Assembly (NCBI GenBank): GCA_965248775.1
Contig: OZ252150.1
Span: 4,836,001-4,900,000, forward strand
Direction: 5' to 3'
Source: JBHHUI01 sp965248775
GTDB lineage: Bacteria; Chloroflexota; Anaerolineae; Anaerolineales; JBHHUI01
DNA: 64,000 bases
The translations under genes and the position numbers were made by a program. The notes below the pieces were generated by a model that worked only from the letters and a program-made list of their open reading frames with translations, searched no databases and had not been told where the DNA came from. Positions 8,835 through 17,486 of the stretch are shown here, in pieces. Position 1 is the stretch's first letter. Each line of letters opens with the position of its first letter.

Positions 8835-9986
8835 ATGAATCCAATCCCCATTGAGTTCTTCAATTCTATAACACAGGAAATGGTCGCCGATCTCAGCGAA
8901 TTGGTGAAAATCGAGTCACCATCAACAGCCAAAGCCGCCCTGGATCGAATGGGGGCGGCGCTTGCTGCCTATCTCCAACCTCTTGCCCCGGAGATCGAGA
9001 TCGACATACAGCCAGAGGCTGGAAATAATGTCATCGCGCGTTGGAATGGGACAAACAGCGCAGACTCTGGAGGCTTCCTCTTCCTTTGCCATTTCGACAC
9101 TGTTCATCCCATTGGAATGCTGGCTGAGAATCCGGTACGAGTGGAGGGGGGCGAGTTATACGGGCCAGGCGTTTACGATATGAAAGGCAGCATTGTGCAA
9201 GTTGTGACCGCACTGCGTGCACTGCAAGAGCAAGAAAAATGGCCCTCCGTTCCGGTCACGGCCTTATTTACGTCCGATGAGGAAGTTGGCTCGCGCGGGG
9301 CACGCCCTCTCATTCAAGCTCTGGCCGCTCAGGCCCATGTCACTCTCTGCATGGAGCCTGCGCTGCACGGAGGTGGTGTAAAAACAGGACGCAAGGGTGT
9401 TGGTAATTTCAAGGTCACAGTGCACGGGAAAGCAGTCCATGCCGGAGCGGATCATTCTTCCGGTGTGAATGCGATTGAGGAAATGGCACACCAGATTATG
9501 GCCCTGCAAGCGCTGACGGACTATAAACGCGGCACGACAGTCAATGTTGGCGTTGTTCAGGGTGGAACTCGGAACAATGTGGTTCCTGATGAATGCGAGA
9601 TTGACGTAGACCTGCGGGTTGTCTCGCAAAAAGAGGGAGAACGGATGGAGCGAGCCATTCACGGGTTGCAGCCGATCCTCGAAGGTGCGCAGGTCTACGT
9701 AGAAGGGGGTGTGTATCGACCGCCCATGGAGCGCAGTCCAAGTATTGCTGCGACGTACGAACGAGTGCGAGTTATTGCTGCCTCTCTGGGTATTGATTTG
9801 GGAGAAGGCAAGACAGGCGGTGCCTCCGATGCTAATTTTGTTGCCGCACTCGGGCTGCCTGTCCTAGATGGCCTCGGCCCAATTGGGAGTGGAGCACACA
9901 CACGCACAGAATCTCTGACCATATCCAGTCTTGCACCACGCACCGCTCTGATTGCTGGCATCCTCAGCGAGTGGTCTACCAGCTAA
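8835..9986 (+). CDS. M20-family metallopeptidase (carboxypeptidase G2-like)
   Basis: A 383-residue cytoplasmic M20 peptidase. The two-zinc site is complete in outline: His86 and Asp88 in CHFDTVH, bridging Asp115 in GPGVYDMKGS, catalytic Glu149 and metal Glu150 in TSDEEVGS, and a late His in GSGAHTRTE. The dimerisation lid (about 185-295) contains KGVGNFKVTVHGKAVHAG. Members hydrolyse C-terminal glutamate, N-acyl amino acids or dipeptides; the specificity here is open. A weak promoter candidate (TTTCCA, 16 bases, TACAAT ending at 8796) lies upstream. The next gene starts with GTG 9971 inside the end of this one, so they are probably co-translated. Confidence 0.9.
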   Translation: MNPIPIEFFNSITQEMVADLSELVKIESPSTAKAALDRMGAALAAYLQPLAPEIEIDIQPEAGNNVIARWNGTNSADSGGFLFLCHFDTVHPIGMLAENPVRVEGGELYGPGVYDMKGSIVQVVTALRALQEQEKWPSVPVTALFTSDEEVGSRGARPLIQALAAQAHVTLCMEPALHGGGVKTGRKGVGNFKVTVHGKAVHAGADHSSGVNAIEEMAHQIMALQALTDYKRGTTVNVGVVQGGTRNNVVPDECEIDVDLRVVSQKEGERMERAIHGLQPILEGAQVYVEGGVYRPPMERSPSIAATYERVRVIAASLGIDLGEGKTGGASDANFVAALGLPVLDGLGPIGSGAHTRTESLTISSLAPRTALIAGILSEWSTS

Positions 9987-11458
9987 TCAAATCCCCATCA
10001 GCACAGCGCCTCTGGCCCTTCGTGCTGATGCTCCTCTACTGGGCAGTACGTCTTCACAACCTGGATGCCCTACCTATATTTTTAGATGAGGCTGCCCATC
10101 TGGATTGGTCTCGGCTTGTCTGGATGCGCCAACCTTTTCACGCTGCCTCTGATGGGAAATTATTAAGCATCTGGGTCCATGCGCTCTTCTGGCCCTTTGC
10201 TGCCACAGCGTGGATCGGTCGAGTGAGCACATTGCTCGTCACAACGTTAGGCTTCGCCGCCCTACTCGCAATTACCCAAAATCTATTCTCTCGCAAAGCC
10301 GCCGCTATTGTTGGACTTCTATATATTGTTGTTCCTTTTGCGATGTTCTTCGAGCGGATGGCCTTGCCGGACGCTTTCACCGCAGCTGTCACAGTCTTAC
10401 TTGTGTGGTCGAGCTTGATGCTTGTGAGAAATCCCGACCAGAAAAAGTGGATATTTCTGACCGGGTTTTCGATGGCCGCTAATGTGATCAGCAAAGTGCC
10501 GAACCTGGTCTTTGTATATGTGCCAGCCCTTGCCGCGTTTCTGTTTCGAGCATCTCCAATCTGGAGATTGCAATGGCGTGCAGTAGTTCGGAGCTATTTG
10601 ATCCTGTTTTGGATCTTACTGCCGCTATATGCTGTTTTGCGCTGGATAGTGTTCTCTGATATGGGTTTGGATTTGATCTCTGGAAAATCCATGACACTCG
10701 GAGATGCGCTGCTTAACGTCGGCACAACTGTTGGTGTAGTTATCGAGAATTACCGTGTGTTGCTTTCGCCTCAGCTCCTCATTCCAATCGTTCTCGCAAG
10801 TATTGCTACGCTAATTTGGTATCCTGGGCCGGGTTTGTATCTGGCATTGGCAATCTTTCCATATCTTGGACTCACTTATCTGGGGACAAGTGTTGGTTTC
10901 ATTGAAGCCCGCTTTGCAGTCGTGTCAGTGTCAATGCTTTTGATACTGGCATCCGGTGGCTTGGAGCGCGCGCTGCTTTTTGTTTTAGGAAGGGGGCCGG
11001 TGGTACTCGCTGTCAGTGCGATTGTGCTTGTCTTTTTGCTACTTCCCTCGCTCGGGTTTGTCCTCCGATCATGGTCGAGTCCCGAACAACTTGTGTTGCC
11101 CCAGCGTGACAAATGGGAATATGTAACCGGCTGGCCATCGGGATATGGTTTTCGGGAGATTGCGGAGGATTACCAACCGAGCGCCGCTCCGCTGCAACTC
11201 GTTACGTTGGACCTGGGCGGGCGGCAACGTTTCCAGGCCTACCTTCCACCCGATTCGCTGGTCACTCCGGTTTGGATTAGCCCCGAAGACTTCGAGGCTG
11301 GTGTGCGCCCGGAAGCACACGCGGGCCGCGCGCTGCTGGTAATCGATCACCCAAAGGATGATGACGACTTTGAGCGCCTGGAATTGAGCCTTGCCGAAAT
11401 TGGGCGCTATCCACGCCCCAGCGGCGAATCCTGGCTCACTGTCTACGAATTTCGATAA
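9971..11458 (+). CDS. GT-C-type membrane glycosyltransferase (family 39-like)
   Basis: A 495-residue polytopic membrane protein with roughly ten hydrophobic segments through residue 370 and a soluble C-terminal domain of about 110 residues. The first extracytoplasmic loop has the acidic FLDEAAH motif, typical of GT39/ArnT/PMT-like enzymes that transfer sugars from polyprenyl-phosphate donors. It probably acts at the outer face of the membrane on glycolipid or glycoprotein acceptors. The GTG start overlaps the M20 peptidase gene by 16 bases. The 3-prime end overlaps the convergent desulfhydrase-family gene by 16 bases. The sugar and acceptor cannot be inferred. Confidence 0.8.
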   Translation: MVYQLIKSPSAQRLWPFVLMLLYWAVRLHNLDALPIFLDEAAHLDWSRLVWMRQPFHAASDGKLLSIWVHALFWPFAATAWIGRVSTLLVTTLGFAALLAITQNLFSRKAAAIVGLLYIVVPFAMFFERMALPDAFTAAVTVLLVWSSLMLVRNPDQKKWIFLTGFSMAANVISKVPNLVFVYVPALAAFLFRASPIWRLQWRAVVRSYLILFWILLPLYAVLRWIVFSDMGLDLISGKSMTLGDALLNVGTTVGVVIENYRVLLSPQLLIPIVLASIATLIWYPGPGLYLALAIFPYLGLTYLGTSVGFIEARFAVVSVSMLLILASGGLERALLFVLGRGPVVLAVSAIVLVFLLLPSLGFVLRSWSSPEQLVLPQRDKWEYVTGWPSGYGFREIAEDYQPSAAPLQLVTLDLGGRQRFQAYLPPDSLVTPVWISPEDFEAGVRPEAHAGRALLVIDHPKDDDDFERLELSLAEIGRYPRPSGESWLTVYEFR

Positions 11459-12444
11459 TTGGTCAAAACTTGTGCGTATCGGGGAACGAACAGGGCTGGT
11501 GTGCCACCAGTGTGCCAGAATAAAATTCGTTCCTGGGAATCGAATTCTCCCCCGCGGATTAGATCGATCATTCCGGCTGCGGCTCGACTTGTATAAACTG
11601 GATCAATAAGAATCCCCTCGCATTCGGCGAATAGCCGGATGGCCTCCGCTTCAACTTCACCCATCATCGCATAGCCCTCACCGAGATAATCACTGTTGGC
11701 GTGGATATCTGCTGCGCTAAACGATGATGACACATTGAGCAGCGCAGCTGTCTCATTCGCGATTCGCGCCACCCGCTGGGTCAATATGTCGTGAGGCTCA
11801 TCCACGCTGATTCCGAGTACCACAGAAGTCATATCCGTTGCGCGCGCTCCCAATGCCATGCCTGCATGTGTCCCGCCAGAACTGGAGGCGAATAAAATAT
11901 GATTAAAGGCGGTCAATTGGAGGTCAGCCATTTGCTGCACCAATTCTTCCATTGCAGCGACATATCCGCTCGCTCCCACAGGGCTGCTCCCGCCATAAGG
12001 CACCAGATAAGGTTTGTTGCCGCGCTGTGACTCGCGCTCGAAGGTGGCTTGCATGGCAGCATCACGAGACAAATCGCCAGCCCAGATAATCTCGGCGCCG
12101 AGCAGTCGGTCGAGAATAATATTTCCTGATGCAGTCTCTGGCTCTATTCCGTCGAGAATGAGCACGCAGCGCAGACCCGTCCGTGCTGCTGCGGCAGCCG
12201 TTTGGCGGCAATGGTTCGATTGCGGTGCACCACCCGTTATCAATGTGTCTGCGTTTTCTGCTTGTGCCGCTGCAACGAGATATTCCAGCTTCCGCGTTTT
12301 ATTCCCGCCGCCAGCCAATCCGGTTTGGTCATCACGTTTGATCCATATTTCTGGTCCGCCAAGTGTTTCAGAGAGGCGTGGCAAAGGTTCAAGAGGGGTA
12401 GGCAGATGTGCAATCTGCAGCTTTGGTAAATGTTTTGTGAGCAT
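11443..12444 (-). CDS. D-cysteine desulfhydrase / ACC deaminase family PLP enzyme
   Basis: A 333-residue fold-type II PLP enzyme. The start chosen is ATG 12444 (MLTKHLPKLQIAHLPTPLEPLPRL), which matches the family N-terminus; an upstream extension would overlap the FemX gene. Key motifs are IWIKRDDQTGLAGGGNKTRKLEYL with the PLP lysine at position 49, and GGAPQSNHCRQTAAAA. Family members release H2S, pyruvate and ammonia from D-cysteine, or deaminate 1-aminocyclopropane-1-carboxylate; motif-level reading favours D-cysteine desulfhydrase-like activity. It sits downstream of two FemX genes on the same strand, possibly in one transcript. Confidence 0.85.
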   Translation of the reverse strand: MLTKHLPKLQIAHLPTPLEPLPRLSETLGGPEIWIKRDDQTGLAGGGNKTRKLEYLVAAAQAENADTLITGGAPQSNHCRQTAAAAARTGLRCVLILDGIEPETASGNIILDRLLGAEIIWAGDLSRDAAMQATFERESQRGNKPYLVPYGGSSPVGASGYVAAMEELVQQMADLQLTAFNHILFASSSGGTHAGMALGARATDMTSVVLGISVDEPHDILTQRVARIANETAALLNVSSSFSAADIHANSDYLGEGYAMMGEVEAEAIRLFAECEGILIDPVYTSRAAAGMIDLIRGGEFDSQERILFWHTGGTPALFVPRYAQVLTNYRNS

Positions 12445-12467
12445 GTTCGTTTCTCTCTTCTTGCTAA

Positions 12468-13565
12468 TCAAGTCGCTGTCCGTGCGCGCTTGCGACTGCG
12501 CATGACGGCGAGTACGCGTGGCATGACTACGTTGTATATCCAATATTGCGGTTGCCGCATTGGCAAATCCCAGGCACCAAGCGTGCGCAGGACTTGACCG
12601 CGAAAGCCGGATTTAAAGCGCCAGACGCCCCACATTTTATCTGATGAAAAAAAGTTGTCGGGCGCGCCCCAAAAATCATATTCACTGCAGCCACGCATTT
12701 TTGCAAGTCGTATGGCCTCCCATTGAAGAAGATGGTTCGGCATTTTTTCGCGCTGCTCGCTGTCGGACATGCCGTGCATATAAGTCGCGCGTTTTTCATG
12801 GAAGAACAATAGGAGGCCAGCAATGACTGTTCCTTCCACTTCTGCGATGAGCGCTTGGGCCTGGCCCGCCTGGATAAAGCTTTTCCAAAGGTCAAGATAG
12901 TAACTTTCATCTCGGATGATGAATCCATCGCGCGCGCTTGTGTTGGAATAAAGGTGGTACAGCACAGGCAAGTCCGCTACTTCGCCAAGCCGTACTGAAA
13001 CTCCACGCCGTCCGGCAAGCCGGATGTTGTAGCGCGTCTTCTGTTTAAACGAAGCCAGAATCTCATCTTCGGGAAGGGTTATATCCAGCAGAACGGTATT
13101 ACGAAATTGAATCTGGCCGGTTGACTCTCGCCAACCTTGGGAAGCCAACTTCGATACGAGATGCTTTCCTACTGGTTCATCTTCTGCCTCTGGTGTACCC
13201 GGCAGCCCATAGCCGAGGGGCACCTCCGGATCGATCTTCAGCAGGAGAACGCCTGCATTGCGGGCAAAGTCTTGCAAATTACGGAGGACTTGCGGGCGCA
13301 GCGCGCTGTCTGTCCAATCCAACAGTGGTCCACGCGGGACGTACATTATTCCAGCGTGCAATCCTGCGCGGCGCTCAATTCGTATCAGAACCTGCGCGGC
13401 AGCGACTGTTTTTTCGGCATGTTCCCAGACCCAGCGGTGGGCCGTCCAGGAAGAGCGCGATTTAAATTCACCCCACTCCCAGGATTGCAGGAGATGCGAA
13501 TGGGGAAGAGAGTTGAGAATCGAGGCCCATTCCGCTGAGTCCGTGCAGATGCGAGTTGTGTACAT
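12468..13565 (-). CDS. FemAB/FemX-type peptidoglycan bridge aminoacyltransferase (second of two)
   Basis: A 365-residue protein of the FemXAB family, which use aminoacyl-tRNA to add amino acids to the lipid II stem peptide. The paired GNAT-like domains show as an N-terminal LLQSWEWGEFKSRSSWTAHRW and a C-terminal block with QKTRYNIRLAGRRGV, MPNHLLQWEAIRLAKMRGCSEYDFWGAP and a final FKSGFRGQVLRTLGAWD. The ATG follows the stop of the first FemX gene with no gap, so the two are translationally coupled. Paralogous tandem Fem proteins usually add successive bridge residues. Added residues are not predictable. Confidence 0.88.
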   Translation of the reverse strand: MYTTRICTDSAEWASILNSLPHSHLLQSWEWGEFKSRSSWTAHRWVWEHAEKTVAAAQVLIRIERRAGLHAGIMYVPRGPLLDWTDSALRPQVLRNLQDFARNAGVLLLKIDPEVPLGYGLPGTPEAEDEPVGKHLVSKLASQGWRESTGQIQFRNTVLLDITLPEDEILASFKQKTRYNIRLAGRRGVSVRLGEVADLPVLYHLYSNTSARDGFIIRDESYYLDLWKSFIQAGQAQALIAEVEGTVIAGLLLFFHEKRATYMHGMSDSEQREKMPNHLLQWEAIRLAKMRGCSEYDFWGAPDNFFSSDKMWGVWRFKSGFRGQVLRTLGAWDLPMRQPQYWIYNVVMPRVLAVMRSRKRARTAT

Positions 13566-14645
13566 TTATGCTGCTGGTTCTTTGTTTCGCCGCTTCAAAT
13601 ACCAAAGGTACAAGCGATAGGCCCAGGGAACATAGATTTTGTCCCAGCTCTGACACCTACGCGCTATTTGCCCGCCAAAACCTCGTTTGAATCGGTAGAC
13701 CGGCCACAGGCCGTCTTTGCGATCCGTGAACTGACTTTCCAACTCGAATTCAGCTGCATCGGGAATCCCCCAGAGATCATACGTGTGGCAGCCCTGCGCT
13801 TTCGCCCAGCGAATTGCCTGCCACTGGGCAGCGTACGCAGGCATGCGCTGACGCTCTTCATTTGACGAGGCCCCGTAGAAGTACCAAGCACGCCCTTGTA
13901 GAGTAAACACCATAAGCGCAGCCAGTGGGTGGTTTTTATGCTCCGCCAAAATCAATGCTGCCCTATCGCGTTTACTTAGATATTCAAAAGCTTTGTGATA
14001 ATAAGCGGGAGAGTGGACGCCAAAACCATCACGAGACCCAGTCAGCTGGATGAGCTGATTGAAAACGGTTACATCCGAGGCTGCCGACCCGTTGTCTGCG
14101 AGGCGAGTGGTGACATCTTTCTTTTGCGCCAGACGAATGTTGTAGCGCGTCTTTTGTTTCATGCGCGCAAGAATCTCCCCCTCTTCTGGTCGCAAGTCCA
14201 TTAAGATCGTTTGGCGAGGCTGAATGGACTGTGGACTGGGCCGGAGGCCGTAACTGGCAATGACTTCGTCTGTTTCCGGATCATCGGCCAGGTCAGGCTC
14301 GATTTTCAAAAAGACCGCGTTGTTGCTGCGCGCAATTTCATCCAGGAGTGCCAGCAGATATTCAGTCAGTTCACGGTTGTTCCAGTCGACAATTGGGCCC
14401 ATCGGCACATAGCCAATCGCTCCGAGGGCGAGAGGTAAGGGCCGGAAAAGCATCTGCGCGCCTGCAACAATTTCACCGTCTTTGCGAGCAACTACGCGGA
14501 CTGCTGACCAGCCGAAATCCATTTTGAGATCGGCCCAGGCCGACGTTTGCATGATGTGTGCAGCAGGGTTTGACAGCGATGGAGGGTAGGCTGTTTGCGC
14601 CTCAACAAAGGCATCCCACTCGGCTGCCGTGAGGTCGGGGGTCAC
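13566..14645 (-). CDS. FemAB/FemX-type peptidoglycan bridge aminoacyltransferase (first of two)
   Basis: A FemXAB-family protein of about 359 residues from GTG 14645 (VTPDLTAAEWDAFVEAQ). An in-frame ATG at 14702 would add 19 residues but lies on top of the nuo promoter, so the GTG is preferred. Motifs parallel the downstream paralogue: MQTSAWADLKMDFGW, MKQKTRYNIRLAQKKDV, MPAYAAQWQAIRWAKAQGCHTYDLWGIPD and YRFKRGFGGQIARRCQSWD. It is divergent from the nuo operon. Together with murE at 28522 it points to a branched, cross-bridged peptidoglycan. Confidence 0.87.
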   Translation of the reverse strand: MTPDLTAAEWDAFVEAQTAYPPSLSNPAAHIMQTSAWADLKMDFGWSAVRVVARKDGEIVAGAQMLFRPLPLALGAIGYVPMGPIVDWNNRELTEYLLALLDEIARSNNAVFLKIEPDLADDPETDEVIASYGLRPSPQSIQPRQTILMDLRPEEGEILARMKQKTRYNIRLAQKKDVTTRLADNGSAASDVTVFNQLIQLTGSRDGFGVHSPAYYHKAFEYLSKRDRAALILAEHKNHPLAALMVFTLQGRAWYFYGASSNEERQRMPAYAAQWQAIRWAKAQGCHTYDLWGIPDAAEFELESQFTDRKDGLWPVYRFKRGFGGQIARRCQSWDKIYVPWAYRLYLWYLKRRNKEPAA

Positions 14646-14681
14646 GGCGGCATTATACCAACTGGATAAATAGTTCGGAAT

Positions 14682-14710
14682 TTGACAAGTGTTAACCCCC
14701 ATGCTATTAT
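14682..14710 (+). promoter_or_regulatory. Strong sigma-70-type promoter of the nuo operon
   Basis: Consensus -35 TTGACA (14682-14687), a 17-base spacer and -10 TATTAT (14705-14710). Expected start near 14717 leaves a leader of about 88 bases before nuoA, whose GGGAG ribosome site is at 14794-14798. Confidence 0.8.
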
Positions 14711-14804
14711 CTGCGACTGTCTGCGACGTTTGTCACAAACAAAACCCACAACGACGAAGTAAGCCATGATACGGGCAACATGCGGCCTGATATGGGAGTA
14801 ACAC

Positions 14805-15164
14805 ATGCTGAATGATTGGCTCTATGTAGGCCTGTTTATTCCGATCATAATCGCTATGCCGGCTGCACCGATTGTGATTGCCCGGCTGCTCACCGCTCCG
14901 AAAAAACCCAATCTCTTAAAACATGAAACCTACGAATGTGGGATGGAAACCGTAGGAGACACCTGGATCCAATTCAAGGCGCAATACTACATATTCGCCC
15001 TTGTCTTTGTTATCTTTGATGTTGAAACAGTCTTCCTGTTCCCATGGGCAGTTGCCTATCAGCAGCTTCCGCTTTTCGCCGTTCTCGAGGGTGTACTGTT
15101 CATATTAATTCTTGCTGGCGGACTCTTGTACGCTTGGCGCAAGGGCGCGCTGGAATGGGTTTAA
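14805..15164 (+). CDS. nuoA: NADH-quinone oxidoreductase subunit A
   Basis: A 119-residue membrane subunit of complex I with three transmembrane helices. The conserved cytoplasmic loop YECGMETVGDTWIQFKAQYY and the acidic VFVIFDVETVFLFPWA in helix 2 are diagnostic of NuoA, which contributes to the quinone-site junction. Normally nuoB, C and D follow nuoA; here nuoH follows directly, so genes for the quinone-reducing module must lie elsewhere. It is the first gene after the promoter at 14682. Confidence 0.97.
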   Translation: MLNDWLYVGLFIPIIIAMPAAPIVIARLLTAPKKPNLLKHETYECGMETVGDTWIQFKAQYYIFALVFVIFDVETVFLFPWAVAYQQLPLFAVLEGVLFILILAGGLLYAWRKGALEWV

Positions 15165-15272
15165 GCCGCGAGGGCAACGTGCGACTACTCCCAAGCAATA
15201 CTAAACTTTCTTTCCCCGAAGTTTTAGCAGCCAATAAACGCGACAATTACAGGGGCTTTACAGGAGTTTGGT

Positions 15273-16469
15273 ATGCCGCCATTTGAACCCGGCAACTTTC
15301 TTGACTGGGCTTACGACGTTCTTGGTTGGTGGTTGATTACACTCAACTTGGAGCCCGGACTTGTCCTTGTATTGCAAAAGTTCATTGGCGCTTTTGTGCT
15401 GGCGAATTTCGCCCTGCTGACACCGCTCTTCACAATTTGGCTCGAACGGAAAATCCTCGGTCGGATTCAGGACCGCCTCGGACCCAATCGGGTGGGACCC
15501 TATGGCCTCTTCCAGAGTGTCGCAGACTTGCTCAAACTTATTACAAAAGAAGACATCACTCCAGCTGGTGCTGACAAAATCGTTTTCAACGTTGCGCCTG
15601 TCGTGGCGGTACTGGCAGTCGGCTTAATTTGGACAGTCATCCCATTCGCATCCACGATGGTGGGCGCCGACTTAAATGTCGGCGTCATTTACAGCGTTGC
15701 CGTTGGGGCGTTGGGTACCCTGGCGATCATGATGGGGGGCTGGGCGAGCAATAACAAATATGCGATTTTGGGCGCGTTCCGCACGGTGTCATTGCTGATT
15801 TCTTACGAAGTTCCATTGCTGCTCGCGTTGCTCGTGCCCACGATGCTGGCCGGCTCGATGGGCATGAATGACATTGTCGCAGCGCAGGAGGTGTGGTACA
15901 TCGTCATCGCGCCTGTAGCGGCCTTCTTGTTCTTCGCGTCCAGTCTGGCAGAGGTCGGACGAACGCCATTCGACCTGATCGAGGCCGAGAGCGAGATCGT
16001 TGCCGGTTTCCACATCGAGTACAGTGGAATGAAGTTCGGCATCTGGTTCCTGGCAGAATTTCTACATGCCTTCACTATCAGTGCACTCATGGCTGTGTTG
16101 TTCCTGGGCGGCTGGCGTGGCCCATTGGTTGATGAGATCCCTATCCTGGGGGTCGTGTATTTCATGGCGAAAACCTATGTCATGTATTTTGTTGTCATGT
16201 GGATTCGCGGGACATTGCCCCGCATCCGCATTGACCAGATGAATAACCTAAACTGGAAGTTCCTTGTCCCACTTGCGCTGGCAGTAATCGTCATGACCGC
16301 TATTGTAGATAAGGTCATCCCCGCGGGTTCGACGGAAGCTGTACGGGCGATCATTCATCTCACTGCCAACATTCTGCTGGTTCTTGCGACACTGGGCCTG
16401 CTGCGACGCTATTCGCAACAATTGCAGGCCACCGAACAAGCTGGCAGTGTGCCGGTCGGCGCAGACTAA
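15273..16469 (+). CDS. nuoH: NADH-quinone oxidoreductase subunit H
   Basis: A 398-residue membrane subunit that forms part of the quinone chamber and couples it to the proton channels. Hallmarks are ERKILGRIQDRLGPNRVGPYGLFQSVADLLKLITKED and the acidic funnel loop AEVGRTPFDLIEAESEIVAGFHIEYSGM. About eight transmembrane helices are visible. The RBS GGAG precedes the ATG. In most operons nuoI follows; here nuoJ follows after 24 bases, so nuoI is missing from its usual place. Confidence 0.98.
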   Translation: MPPFEPGNFLDWAYDVLGWWLITLNLEPGLVLVLQKFIGAFVLANFALLTPLFTIWLERKILGRIQDRLGPNRVGPYGLFQSVADLLKLITKEDITPAGADKIVFNVAPVVAVLAVGLIWTVIPFASTMVGADLNVGVIYSVAVGALGTLAIMMGGWASNNKYAILGAFRTVSLLISYEVPLLLALLVPTMLAGSMGMNDIVAAQEVWYIVIAPVAAFLFFASSLAEVGRTPFDLIEAESEIVAGFHIEYSGMKFGIWFLAEFLHAFTISALMAVLFLGGWRGPLVDEIPILGVVYFMAKTYVMYFVVMWIRGTLPRIRIDQMNNLNWKFLVPLALAVIVMTAIVDKVIPAGSTEAVRAIIHLTANILLVLATLGLLRRYSQQLQATEQAGSVPVGAD

Positions 16470-16493
16470 CCATTGCAAAGCGGTAACTGACTC

Positions 16494-17003
16494 ATGACAC
16501 CTGCCCAAGTTATCTTTCTCGTTGTCGCAGCTGCAACTGTGGTCTCGGCCATCATGGTTGTGACCGTTCAAAATCTGATCCACGCTGCGCTGTTGCTGAT
16601 CGTCACGTTGCTTGAGGTGGCGATTGTTTTTGTTTTGCTGGAAGCTAGCTTCATGGCTGCGGTGCAATTGGTGCTGTACATCGGAGCGATTGCAATTCTG
16701 ATCATTTTTGCTGTGATGCTCACGCGGCGGGTCATGCAGGATAGTGGACCGCAGACCAATCGCAACTGGTGGGTGGGGGCGCTTTTCGCCCTGCTGCTAT
16801 TTGTTGCCCTTGCAAGTGTCGGCTTGCAAGCCGATTGGGCTGGCAACGCACGGGCAGATGTATCAGCCAGCATCGATTTGCTGGGCCGGAGTTTGGTGGA
16901 CCCGGATCAATTTGTGCTGCCGTTCGAAGTCGCTTCTATCTTGCTGATTATTGCCTTGATCGGGGCGGTTGCGGTTGCCTGGCCGGGTAACAAGAAGGCG
17001 TAA
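16494..17003 (+). CDS. nuoJ: NADH-quinone oxidoreductase subunit J
   Basis: A 169-residue membrane subunit with five hydrophobic helices. The central helix LVLYIGAIAILIIFAVML is the NuoJ hallmark, the segment that forms a pi-bulge in solved complexes and links quinone reduction to the antiporter subunits. Length is normal. A 69-base gap with an imperfect inverted repeat separates it from nuoK. Confidence 0.96.
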   Translation: MTPAQVIFLVVAAATVVSAIMVVTVQNLIHAALLLIVTLLEVAIVFVLLEASFMAAVQLVLYIGAIAILIIFAVMLTRRVMQDSGPQTNRNWWVGALFALLLFVALASVGLQADWAGNARADVSASIDLLGRSLVDPDQFVLPFEVASILLIIALIGAVAVAWPGNKKA

Positions 17004-17064
17004 GGTGTGTAGTGTGGAGCGAGAAGCAAACCGCCAATCCACGCTTTACGCTTCACGCATTACG
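17004..17064. repeat. Imperfect inverted repeat between nuoJ and nuoK
   Basis: The left arm (about 17004-17027, with GTGTAGTGTGGAGCGAGAAGC) partly mirrors the right arm (about 17041-17064, ending TTCACGCATTACG). The right arm is built from GCATTACG/GCTTTACG/GCTTCACG heptamer-like units. It resembles short intergenic repeat debris rather than a terminator, since it has no T-tract and lies inside an operon. Confidence 0.45.
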
Positions 17065-17072
17065 AGGCTGAC

Positions 17073-17381
17073 ATGATACCACTCTCTTGGTATCTCATTC
17101 TTGCCGCCGCAGTGTTCTGCATCGGCCTGTATGGCGTGCTCGCGCGGCGTAATGCAATCGCAATTTTAATGGGTATTGAATTAATGCTTGTCGCTGCGAT
17201 TATCAACGTGGTTGCCTTCTGGCGATATGGCGAAGTCACCAACATTTCCGGGCAAGCATTCGCTGTCATTATTTTCGCTGTGGCAGCAGCAGAGGCGGCA
17301 GTCGGCCTCGCACTTGTGATCTCCATTTACCGCAGTCGGCAATCGGTTGTGGCTGAGGAAATGGACTTGCTCAAATGGTAA
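17073..17381 (+). CDS. nuoK: NADH-quinone oxidoreductase subunit K
   Basis: A 102-residue subunit with three transmembrane helices. The essential glutamates are present: one in GIELMLVAAIINVVAF and one in AAAEAAVGLAL. It starts PLSWYLILAAAVFCIGLYGVLARRN, a standard NuoK opening. It belongs to the membrane arm and connects NuoJ to NuoN. Inverted-repeat segments flank the gene on both sides. Confidence 0.97.
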   Translation: MIPLSWYLILAAAVFCIGLYGVLARRNAIAILMGIELMLVAAIINVVAFWRYGEVTNISGQAFAVIIFAVAAAEAAVGLALVISIYRSRQSVVAEEMDLLKW

Positions 17382-17395
17382 GGGAATTAGGGTAA

Positions 17396-17477
17396 AGAGT
17401 TAGAGTAGAGAGATAAAGTGAAGAGTTGGAGCTTGCGCATACTGGCAGCACTCTAACTCTCTACTTCATCTCTAACT
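17396..17477. repeat. Imperfect hairpin between nuoK and nuoL
   Basis: The left arm (about 17396-17434), with GTTAGAGTAGAGAGATAAAG, is partly complementary to the right arm (about 17447-17477), with CTCTAACTCTCTACTTCATC. The stem is long but imperfect. There is no T-run, and the operon continues into nuoL, so a role in RNA processing or differential expression is possible but unproven. Confidence 0.5.
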
Positions 17478-17486
17478 GATAACACT

